DNA of 64,000 nt from Acheta domesticus (taxonomy: Eukaryota > Arthropoda > Insecta > Orthoptera > Gryllidae): NCBI GenBank assembly GCA_031308135.1, contig JAHLJT010008756.1, forward strand, positions 135,362,949 through 135,426,948, in the 5' to 3' direction. The notes under the pieces were generated by a model. The model ran no database searches. It was not told where the DNA came from and worked only from the letters and a program-made list of their open reading frames with translations. The position numbers and the translations under genes were made by a program. Positions within the stretch are counted from its first letter, which is position 1; the number at the start of each line of letters is the position of its first letter. This document shows, piece by piece, positions 1 to 10,800 of the stretch.

Positions 1-688
1 CGCTGCTAACCAGTGCGTCAAGTTTTTTCATGATTCAATTTAGCTTGTCTGCGTCGGTGTCTTTGGATTTATCACTACTTTTCTCGTTTTTTTTTGGGCG
101 CCATCATACATCGTATGTCTTTGTTTCTCGTGTTACTGGCAATAGGTTCTCTCTTTCTCTGTCTGATGTCGCCACCAGTACACGGATTCCACTATTACTA
201 GCACTAAACAAAGTTGCATTTAACCCTTGAGGTTAATACCACTCTTAATTGATGTTAATAGATAGCACGCTTATCGTGTTTAGCACACGCACAAATATGT
301 TTGTACAGTTAGCGTAACTTGTACTTTACCGATCACTGGATAGCACTCAAGGTTCTGGAACTTTCTTGTATCGGTGGTGTGGGCCTGACTTGGGGGGACG
401 GCGGCAGGGATGGTAATTGTAGCCGTCAGCGGGGTAACAGCAGTGCGGGGCGTTCTATACGCGGTCACGAGGGCACGTGTATTTATGTTAGCACTGGAAT
501 ATCTAACTAAAAGTCAGCTCAGCGAGACTCCTACCGTATCTATCAACAACATAAACAAACCTCCTCTGAATCAAGTTTCCGAGTTGCAAGATAAGTCCTG
601 CGCAAACACGACTGTGGGTGATGTTTCCCTTCAAATATTATTCTTCGTGGTAACCGCAAAGGGTCGCATGTTAAACATATTCACTTTT
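1..688. other. Unassigned sequence at window start
   Basis: I see no gene, RNA or recognisable mobile element here. Open frames are short and lack family motifs. It abuts the AT-rich repeat that starts with a hairpin at 689. Confidence 0.4.
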
Positions 689-2934
689 ACTTTCCCGTAT
701 ACGTACGTATACACGGAGTGATATACGTAGTATAGGGAAAGTTATGTAATGCTGCGTGAAAAAGTGGCCAATTTTCGGCGGAAAAAAATTAATTGCCGGG
801 CCGTGAAAACGAATAAGTGGATAAAACCAGTTGCTAAATTAAGAAAAAAATCCCCTAACACGTGGTGTGGTCAAACTCCATGATTTGTTGCTTCTTTATA
901 CTTAAAAATCGATTGACGGCATTCCGTCCGTCTGTCCGTCTGTGGTCAACGCTAGCGCCTAAACCGTTCGGTCGATTTTCTTCAAAATTGATATTCCCCA
1001 GTCGATCTGATTCTAGTCGAAGCTTTGTGATTTTGACAAAGATTCTTTAAAATTTGGGGGTACTTTATATGAAGCCCCCCGGGGATTTTCAACATTTTCT
1101 CAAAAACGGCTCCAAATTTTTTCTTTAAATTCTTGTATGAATAGAGGAAAATACACTTTTTAACATGGCATAGGTCCGATTTTCACGTACAGCTCTGAAT
1201 TTTCGAAAAATTGTGAAAGTTCGAATTTTTTTGGGCGTCTTTCTCCAACTACAAAATTGAAGATAGAGATTTTTTCTTCAAATAAAATTTGTTCTGCATA
1301 TTGAGTTCTTTAATAAAGGTCATGTAAATGTTTTTCACAATTTTGGTAGTTTTCGCGCAATATTGCGTGCAATATGTGCAATTTTAAAAAATTACAAAAA
1401 CAAAATTTTCTCAAAAACGACTCCAAATTTTTTCTTTAAACTTTTGGTAGGGATAGTGGTAAATGTACTCTATCAATGACGTAAAAGCCAGTTTGGTCTA
1501 TCGGTTGGTTTTTTCAAAAATTACCAAAATGTAAATTTTTTTACTTGTCTCTCACGTCGTTAATATTTACATTATCGGCGATTTTTTTTACATTATTATA
1601 TTTACGAGTATATATGCTTTAAATAAAGTCAAGTAAAGTTTCTCGAAAACACTACCGTTTTCTCGTGAAAGTAGCTCAAATTTCTGCATTTTCAGAAATG
1701 CTCAAACGTCATTTTCTCGTATATGGCTGCATTTTTTTTCTTGAAACTTTTGTAACGGATAGTGCTAATTACACTCATTAGTATAGCGTGAAGTTTATTT
1801 TGAGTTTTTTTTGTTTTTTTCAAAAATTATATAAATGTAAATTTTTTGAAAGATCTCTCACATCTTTAATATGCACATTATCCGCAATTTGTAAAGATGA
1901 TTATATTTGTGAGTGTAAGTGCTTCAAATAACTTCAAATAAAGTATTTTGAAAACTCAAAAATTTTCTGTGAAAATGAGCTTCAAATTTCGCATTTTTTA
2001 GTAGCGCTAAAACGTCATTTTCTCTTAAACGGCACATAATTTTTAAAAGAAAATTGCCATTTACGGCTAAGTTTTTGTGTTCTTTAATATTCTAAAATTA
2101 ATGTTTCTGTTCTACCAATAGGAAACCGAAAAATTAAGAAAATGACAAAAAAATGTACTTTTGGCGATGACAGATGGTAGCTGGCAAGAAAGAGTATGTG
2201 GCAATTCCGAATATTGACAAATAAATAAATAAAATAAATACGGTCATGCTTAATTTTTTCAAAATACGAGTAGTTTTTCTTTAATTTGTGACAAACGTAA
2301 TAGGCCGCTGTAAATTTACTGCGCTTTGGACAGCTGGATGCGTCGTAAATTAGAATGTGCAATTTTGTATATTATTTCTTTCTTCGTTTCTTACATTCGA
2401 ACTTTGTTATAGACTTACACATTAATATTTTAGAAATTGTTTATTTTGAAATATTTGAAATAAGTAAAAAGAATTAATAGCTATCAGAATAGCGACAATG
2501 CAGGGTCTGCAACAATGGAATTCACTTTGCGCTCGCGAATATCTGTGAATTAGTGTCATTGTTGTGACCTAATGGAGCTGTATGAAAAGGAGTTATAATT
2601 GTCTAATTTATGTTGATATTTGCAGGCAAATATTTAGTTTTGCACCAAATGCTGTACCAATTGTAGTGAGTAGAGAATTTGTTACATGGTTTTAAAATAC
2701 TCTTCCCTAATCATGGCCCAATGGAAGGCATTTCTATATTTCCAGGTTATCAGGCTTCTTTTTCCAATACAGGGTTACAAAACTTTTGCATTCTATTTTT
2801 GTGAAGTTGTAGAATTCACATAGTTCTGACAACACTGCAATGGAAATAGTGAGTTCCAAGCGAAGATGTTAGTAGCGCATAAAGTGCAATATTACAGTAC
2901 TACTTAGCTGTTTCCTCTAATACGGGAAAGTAAG
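689..2934. repeat. AT-rich repeat element, family A, with internal tandem units
   Basis: The block opens with an imperfect hairpin (689-742, ACTTTCCC...GGGAAAGT around a GTACGTAC core) and closes near 2920-2934 with the inverse of the same ACTTTCCCGTAT word, which suggests short terminal inverted repeats. Between these lie diverged units of about 300 bp. Each has a CTCACGTCGTTAATATT-like motif (1551, 1857) followed by an A/T-rich stretch with CTCAAAAACGGCTCC-like and TTCTTTAAACTTTTG-like words (about 1100, 1410, 1716, 2022). The same units recur at 60.2-61.7 kb and, inverted, at 63.2-64 kb. No transposase is visible. It could be a non-autonomous DNA transposon or a dispersed satellite-like element. 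Confidence 0.6.
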
Positions 2935-3249
2935 TGCTGTTGTAGCACCACTAGTTTCTGTATTACACCACTGTGATCAATCTAGAGAACTGCAGCAGCT
3001 GCAATATGTGTCGAAAGACGACGGACGAATGTAAAACCGAATATCATGATTTTACATTTGTGAAAGCGACTGTCCAGGAGAGGTAGAGAGCGTTTTTCGT
3101 TTCTCCTGAAAACGTTGGGAGATTTTACGTGTGACCTATTGCGGTTACCACGACGATGAGGAGTTATTATGCAAGCCCTTGACGTTATTTATATTAAAGG
3201 ATGAGTTGGTAAACTTGTTACAACAATTAACCATAAGGACATCAGATTT
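2935..3249. other. Unassigned sequence before the first gap
   Basis: No feature can be supported. If the Snap25-like gene has an upstream non-coding exon and promoter, they could lie here, in the gap, or before the window. Confidence 0.3.
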
Positions 3250-4249
3250 NNNNNNNNNNNNNNNNNNNNNNNNNNNNNNNNNNNNNNNNNNNNNNNNNNN
3301 NNNNNNNNNNNNNNNNNNNNNNNNNNNNNNNNNNNNNNNNNNNNNNNNNNNNNNNNNNNNNNNNNNNNNNNNNNNNNNNNNNNNNNNNNNNNNNNNNNNN
3401 NNNNNNNNNNNNNNNNNNNNNNNNNNNNNNNNNNNNNNNNNNNNNNNNNNNNNNNNNNNNNNNNNNNNNNNNNNNNNNNNNNNNNNNNNNNNNNNNNNNN
3501 NNNNNNNNNNNNNNNNNNNNNNNNNNNNNNNNNNNNNNNNNNNNNNNNNNNNNNNNNNNNNNNNNNNNNNNNNNNNNNNNNNNNNNNNNNNNNNNNNNNN
3601 NNNNNNNNNNNNNNNNNNNNNNNNNNNNNNNNNNNNNNNNNNNNNNNNNNNNNNNNNNNNNNNNNNNNNNNNNNNNNNNNNNNNNNNNNNNNNNNNNNNN
3701 NNNNNNNNNNNNNNNNNNNNNNNNNNNNNNNNNNNNNNNNNNNNNNNNNNNNNNNNNNNNNNNNNNNNNNNNNNNNNNNNNNNNNNNNNNNNNNNNNNNN
3801 NNNNNNNNNNNNNNNNNNNNNNNNNNNNNNNNNNNNNNNNNNNNNNNNNNNNNNNNNNNNNNNNNNNNNNNNNNNNNNNNNNNNNNNNNNNNNNNNNNNN
3901 NNNNNNNNNNNNNNNNNNNNNNNNNNNNNNNNNNNNNNNNNNNNNNNNNNNNNNNNNNNNNNNNNNNNNNNNNNNNNNNNNNNNNNNNNNNNNNNNNNNN
4001 NNNNNNNNNNNNNNNNNNNNNNNNNNNNNNNNNNNNNNNNNNNNNNNNNNNNNNNNNNNNNNNNNNNNNNNNNNNNNNNNNNNNNNNNNNNNNNNNNNNN
4101 NNNNNNNNNNNNNNNNNNNNNNNNNNNNNNNNNNNNNNNNNNNNNNNNNNNNNNNNNNNNNNNNNNNNNNNNNNNNNNNNNNNNNNNNNNNNNNNNNNNN
4201 NNNNNNNNNNNNNNNNNNNNNNNNNNNNNNNNNNNNNNNNNNNNNNNNN
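3250..4249. other. Assembly gap (1000 N)
   Basis: This is a run of exactly 1000 N, the size commonly used for a gap of unknown length. Its right edge falls directly in a tandem repeat, so the assembler probably broke on that array. Confidence 0.99.
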
Positions 4250-4571
4250 TCAAATATATAGTGAAGTTTACTTTACTCGCTTCATATAATATAGTTAAGT
4301 TTACTTTACTCTCTCGTGTAATAAAGTAAGTTTGTTGACTCGCTCAAATAATATAGTGATTTACTTTACTCGCTTGTATAATAAAGTGAAGTTTTGTTGA
4401 CTCGCTCAAATAATATAGTGAAGTTTACTTTACTCGCTCGTATAATATAGTGAAGTTTACTGTTACTCGTCGTGTAATAAAGTAAAGTTTGTTGACTCGC
4501 TCAAATAATATAGTGAAGTTTACTTCACTCGCTCATATAATATAGTGAAGTTTACTTTACTCGCTCGTATA
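4250..4571. repeat. Minisatellite, about 10 units of 31-32 bp
   Basis: Ten or so units follow the pattern CAAATAATATAGTGAAG + TTTACTTTACTCGCT. Two variants alternate: one with AATATAGTGAAGTTTACTTTA and one with AATAAAGTAAAGTTTGTTGA. This hints at a two-unit higher-order repeat. The array starts at the gap edge and stops about 130 bp before the first coding exon of the Snap25-like gene. Its true length is hidden by the gap. Confidence 0.9.
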
Positions 4572-4701
4572 ACATGACAGAGATGTTTATTTTAATCGTC
4601 CTCGCAATTAACACATGTACTGATGTCCTTCATTCCATGGTCGTCTGATGCTCTGCTCTTGTGAGTTGAGGCGCTAACGCGTGTGTTGCCGTGTGTTGCA
4701 G

Positions 4702-4835
4702 AGCCCTGAGCGCTGAGCCGCCGCCGCCGCCGCCGCCATGGCCGAGTCGCAGCGAGGCGCCCGCCGAGGGCGCGGGCGTGCAGCGCACGGAGCTGGAGGA
4801 GCTGCAATTCCAGGCCAGCCGCGTCAACCGACGAC
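4702..4835 (+). CDS. Snap25: Snap25-like coding exon 1 (5'UTR plus residues 1-32)
   Basis: A possible acceptor (TGTTGCAG) ends at 4701. A (CCG)n run leads to GCCGCCATGG with the ATG at 4738, a strong start context. The [11 protein letters not shown] frame is one base out of register with that ATG. An extra base near 4750 (TCG-C-AGCGAG) would reconcile them and give [12 protein letters not shown] second extra base in the AA at 4826-4827 is needed to read VTDD before the GTGAGC donor at 4836. 4738-4835 is 98 nt, two more than 32 codons. Alternatively, coding could enter from an upstream exon, since the ELEEL frame is open back to the acceptor. Confidence 0.85.
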
Positions 4836-7800
4836 GTGAGCACACACTCCGCACATTGTTTTTTTGTTATATAAGGTCGCATCAACACCAGGTCATTAAC
4901 GACCAGTGTTGGGTTTAACCCTTTGCACTCGTACGCAACGAGTCCTACAGAGAGTAATGCCAAATTTAATTATTGAAAGACTGCCTTTTTTAAATGATTT
5001 TAAGTTATTTGAAGGTCCAATAATTTTAGGCAGATACAATTATAAAATTTGTTTTATTAAACTATTTTTAATATTAATTATTAAACAATTTAAACATAGG
5101 TAAAAATTGATTAATAAAAATTTGTTATAATTGTGTCTGCCTAAAAATTATTGGACCTTCAAAGAACTTAAAACGAGTCCTACACGCCGTACGGCATGTC
5201 AGAGATGCCACGAGAAAAATGGTTACTATCTCCTAAGAGTATGTCATGTCCCACAACTTGTAGGGCATGCCTCAGATGCCATAGGAACTACCTTCATTAA
5301 CTCGCAGGGCATGTCACAGACGCCCACGAATTTACTCTGGGATGTAAAATAAAGTTTTCATTGTTGAATCGATCCTGGCTACTGTTCTCTTTTTAAACAA
5401 TGTTGACAATAATCTGAGAACGATCTGGGATGGGGGAATGCCGAGTATCGGCTTCGAGCTATGCCGTATTTTTTCCTTTGTCAACCTTAGTCTGCCTTAC
5501 GATTTGTAGGACCCCCGCAGTGCTCAGAGACCTCCGAATGCAGAGTGCATTCATGATGGCACGTCACACATGCCCACGAGTGAAAAGGGTTAACGTTATG
5601 GTAAGTGTGAAAGTGACATACATGGTGATGATAGTGGGTGAAAGGACGAACACATACAACCATGCCCGAGGCGGGACTCGAACCCGCGACCCTTCGGTCC
5701 GAGATTGCTACGACATTACTGCTTTAGCTATCTCGGCCACCGGGATCGGCACTCAGCATATTGTTTTCTTTTCTTTAAAATTCAATCCATCGATGCCTTA
5801 TTTTACGTAGAGAGACCCAGGCCATTAGGCCTACTCTTCCTTCTGGCCACGAAAATGTTGCTATACTTCTTCTGTTAACTAGCGCCAGTGGGCGGGGTTG
5901 GTATTGACTGCCCGGGGGCGATGACATTTAAAGGGGGTCGATATTGATCAAGGGGCCGATAACCCAACATACACCGAAGACTGATAGCTGTAATAAAGAT
6001 CAAGATCCCTTTGATTACAAAAATATTTATCAATTTTATAATTTTTCCTTGTATAAATCTACAAAACAACTAATAATAAATTACTAGTTCATCATCTTCT
6101 CAAATTTCGTGTCATTCACATTTATAAAACTTAAGTGCAATCTGTGATTTTATTTTTGAAAACATGTTAATATTTATAAGTTTCCAACAACTGATAACAC
6201 AAAAACTTGTTAAAAATCTAACCATTTCCAAACCTTGTTCATCGTAATCAAATTCTTATCTTAATGTCAATTATGCAATTATTTGTATTATAATTTTGTA
6301 TGCTATACAGGGTGTCAGGGGAGGAAACGTCGAAATTTCGAAAATAAGCTCTTAAGGCAATTCTAAGCATATTTTGTCTTATAAACTACGTGGATATTCC
6401 GAATGTTGGGCCGCAATAAGCACTCAAAAGTTGGTTTGAAAAAAATGATTTCTAGGCAAAACTTGCATTATGGAAGGGTGGAAACACTTCAAGAAACAAG
6501 TAAATTGTTTATTATTTACAAAGGAAATTAATATATTTGCTCAGAACAGAAAAATTAAGCGAGAAATAAAAAAGGAGTCGAATGGTTTAAATTGGCTGCT
6601 TTTTTATTTCTTGCTTAATTTTCTTTCTGAAACAAATATATTCATTTCCTTTGTAAATAATAAACAACTTATATGTTTCTAATGTGTTTCTATGCTTCTA
6701 TAATGCAAATTTTGCCTATAAAATCACTTTCCAAACCAACGTTTGCGTTATTATTGCGGCTCAACCATTCGGAATATCCACGTAGTTTATAAGACGAAAT
6801 ATGCTTAGAATTGACTTAAGAGCTTATTTTCGAAGTTTCGATGTTTCCTACCTGGACACCCTGTATATTAGAGACAAAATTGAAGAGAGGCGATGAAGCA
6901 AACTTGTTTTAAAAGTGGTCGAAACAAGAAAAAGGTTGGGAACCCTTGACCTAGTGGAAAAAGAAGGAATCATTTGGGCGTCGAAAACGACGATTTGAAT
7001 TCAGCTCAGTCTTTTTTAGATTTGAGGATCTTTTGCATGCTGTAAAGCTACGTTATGGGACAGCCGGCTTTACTTTCTCTGTGAAGGTAGGCGTACGAAG
7101 CACTCGCTCCTATCGTGTTTAAACCCTCGAACTTCTGTATTACAGTCCGTTACGCTAACCGTTACACCGCAAAAGCCGCGCAAATTATCACTTATTACCT
7201 GTCAGAAGTAAGATTTAATAACTTAAAAGTGAACACTTACATCATGGAAAAGGGTCGTAAAACAAGCTATTTGCAATTACCAGGGTTGGGATTTACATGG
7301 AAAAACTTGGACCTAAAATGCACATGTGGACAAAAATTGTGAAATTAATGTATTAATAAAAGTAGATTGTTTTAATTAAAATAGAGAACGTAATGCATTT
7401 ATCAAATGATTAAATTTCATAAAAAGGTCAAAGAACAAAGTGTTAGTATTTGTTGAAGAACAAGACCTTTACTAAATAGACTCAACATTCAGTAGTGGAA
7501 ACATACATCTTGTGGCACTTCATAATATGAATTAAGAAAAAATGAAACAACAGCAATACAAGTTTTAATGTTTTTTAAAACATTAGTACCTTAAGTCAAC
7601 TTTCTAGAGGTCAACAGACCTAACTCAACATAATGTACAAAATCTATTCATAAATTAATTTAAAAAGGGACATTTAATAACTTAATTAACAAATTTGATA
7701 AAGACTATAGTAACAATACCCAAAAATGACTGCATCGAAAAATTGCATACTATTTTAGATGAATGTGATTCTCCTTGCCTTGACAAAACCCCAGTTCATC

Positions 7801-10800
7801 CTTTCACCAAAAGGTCAGGACAACACTAGCAAATTCACTTATTACACAACACAAAAAGAAATCCCCAGAGCTTCTGAACCCTCAGTGTTCTAGTTTACAT
7901 GTTACACATAAAGAAAATCTTCCAATTAAATCACTTGTTAGTTTTTTTCAACTCCAGTATTTTACCCTTTTTTTGAAATATATTATTCCTCTTTAGGTCT
8001 ACCACCCATTTTAACCCTAGATTCAAACTTAAAAATTCAATGTATCTCATTACTAAAATTAAAGGTACTGATGTTCCTCCTTGTGCAAAATGTGTCAATA
8101 TAGATATGAACAATTTATTTACTAATATTCCGTCCCATGAAGTCGCGGGCATTTTTATTAATTAATTTATGAAATCAAATCCATTCTACCGAGAAAAAAT
8201 AGATCTTATGAAACGTTACTTGTGTATTACACAAACTTTTTTCACTTTTAAAAATGCATTCTATTCACAATCAGAAGGATTAGTAACTCTAAACATTCTC
8301 TAAACATTTCCCTTCTCTTCGCTGAACTGTTCATGAATCATTTTAGAATAACATATTTAACCATTTGAACCCTCTCCTTGAAAACTTTATTTATTATTGT
8401 AGGTATGTCGGTGACATTTTATGTCTTTGGTTAGGATACTCTAGGCAATTTTCTCAGTTATTAAATTTTCTAAATTATTTTCAAACAAACTTGAAATTCT
8501 CAATGGAAATTAAACATAACCACTCTTTGAATTTCTTGATTTAACAATATCTATTAAATACTCAACACTTTTTAAAATGTTCACAAAACCTACTCACACA
8601 TACATGATCATCCTTTACCATTCCAATCACATTTTCTATAATAAATATGCTGTCTTTCTCTCTTGGTTTAACAAACTATTTCAGGTTTCTATGTCAGAAA
8701 TTTATTTCAATAATGAGGTTTCAATAATAATCTAATCATCACCACCATATAATGGAAATGGTCCTCTTTCCATCAGTAAACATGTAAGACTAAAATAAGT
8801 AAAAATTATTATGAATTAAGTATTTCTTCAGAATTTCCCTTAAGAAATTTATTTGCATCCCCTACATACATCCAATATCTAAACGCGTAGGCCAATGTTT
8901 TAAAAAGAGCAAAATTTCTATATTTTACAAAAACCTTTAAACTCCCTCCAATATTCATTCCCCAGGGCAAATCCCTTATCGTCCCTACCACTTAGAGAAA
9001 TAGCATTTATTGTTTCACATGCAATAACTGTAATTATTCTGTATCTGTAGAACAAACAGGCATAAAATATTCCTTTAGAATTAAAGAACACTTGAGGGAT
9101 TGAAAACAAAATTAAGATACTTCCACTGTTACTAGTCATTTGATTCAATTTGACCACTCATTTGACCCAAAAGATAACTTCAAAAGTCTTAACTTAGAAA
9201 ACAAAGGCCAATAATGAACATTTTGGAAATTGGGAAATTTAAAACTTTTCAAAAAACTATATTTTTCTATCCTTAATGAACATTCCGTAATAAAAATTGA
9301 CCCATTTTATATCTTTTTATTGCCCATCTCCAGTTAATCATTTTTATTAACAATTCCACTCTCCCTTCTTTATGAGCCTTCACTTCTCTCATTCCTCTTA
9401 AATATTTCCAGCACATTTCCTGTCTGTTATGTTTAAGTGTGATCCACGTTGCTTGAGTAGTACGTAGTAAGTAATTTTTATTAAGTCATTTTGTGTCTCT
9501 CATATTTTTCTTATATTTCTTTTTGTCCGTATCTTTGAAATGTTATTTCGTATATTTCCTTTTGCATCGTTATAGACCTACTGAAGATGTGAAAAGTGTT
9601 CCTAAAGTTGACTTTTGGGTACTAAAGTTTTAATAAGAATTAAAACTTTTATTGTGTTGAAAGTAACTTCCTTAATTATTTTCTGATAACTGGTTATTTG
9701 CGAGGCAATAGGTTTACAAGAACTGATTTAAATGTTCAAATGTGAAACATTCATTTTTATTTCTTAATATTGGTTTGTACTGGCTAAAATCCGCTCAACA
9801 TCAGAAGTAGTAAGGAAGTTGAACAATGAACAATGAAGTGGAACAATGTTGAATCTTGGAATATAATGTGGAGTTAAGTACACATCTACTATTTCTAAAT
9901 AGTTACTACTTTTAATAAGTTATTCTATTATTTCTAAATAAAATTCACCAACAAAAATGGCACAAAATGTTAAAAATAATATTTAGAGAATTACAAGAAC
10001 CATTTAGAAAGAATATAACATGAAACATTTTCAGAATAAAATGTTGAAATAGAAGATAAAAAGATAATAAACGTTGTTGAGAGAAGGTTATGTATTGCTG
10101 GAAACAATATTAATATATTAATTAATTAAATCGAAATCCAAACCTTCCAGTTGCAAATTGATTCATTTTTATAAACTGGCTTGCAAGGAAGTGTTTTCCA
10201 TAAATAAGTTTCATTATTTAAAACATTATTATGAACTTCACAAAACTGATCAAATGTTTTACAAAAGCTTCCACCCAACCTTTCTTTACTAAAAACATAT
10301 GGCAATTTTAATTATTTAGAAACGTTTATATGTTTATAAAGAAATAACAATAAACACCTATTACATTAAACGCAAAATCAAGTATAAAAATAAGTTATTC
10401 AAAAATACTTTTACAAACTACGGACATGTGTTTCTTACTCAAAAAGAAGGCAAAAAGTTCTTATGAACATGGGTCCCACTGTTTTCTCATTATTAATTTA
10501 TTAATGAATGTTTACAATCAACGTAATTCTAGGTACAACTCTAGAACTTCATTCATCAATGTGCTCATTCATGGAAGAGAGTAAAAGAGACTGATTCTTT
10601 GCTTTCTATGTAAACGCCAATGAGATTTGTTTACATTTGTCGTTAGTTTCACTTCAACGTTTCAATTGTGCACATGTAGTGAGCTAACTGCAATAATTTC
10701 TTTGAACCTTGGCACAATCTTCTTTTAGTGAGAAGGCAGATATAATTTTTATGCTGCACGGCTGTATTGCGTAGATGGTATTTCTAGACCGAAGACAGCC

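Larger units (their letters stand above)
4873..5757 (-). mobile_element. tRNA-derived SINE (family 2), copy split by a TTAA-flanked MITE
   Basis: The two halves, 4873-4918 and 5590-5757, match the continuous copy at 58571-58768. On the minus strand it starts with a tRNA-like head. The pol III B box GGTTCGAGTCCCGC is at 5671-5684 on the + strand as its complement. The body runs through a TGATGATAGTGGGTG-type segment to a 3' hairpin tail GGTCGC...GCGACC (or GGTCGT) at 4876-4904. The head carries no complete acceptor stem, so it is not a tRNA gene. Confidence 0.85.

Noticed and set aside
3131..4261. Long open frames of 350-470 codons across N runs (also 50212-51682)
   Set aside because: Nearly all codons are N. 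They are artefacts of assembly gaps, not genes.
4250..4571. CRISPR-like array of regular repeats
   Set aside because: Units are head-to-tail without unique spacers, and the context is an animal gene. It is a minisatellite.
5640..5757. tRNA genes suggested by perfect B boxes (also 58680-58768, 37614-37690)
   Set aside because: No complete acceptor or anticodon stems, dispersed homologous copies with long bodies and tails: these are tRNA-derived SINEs.
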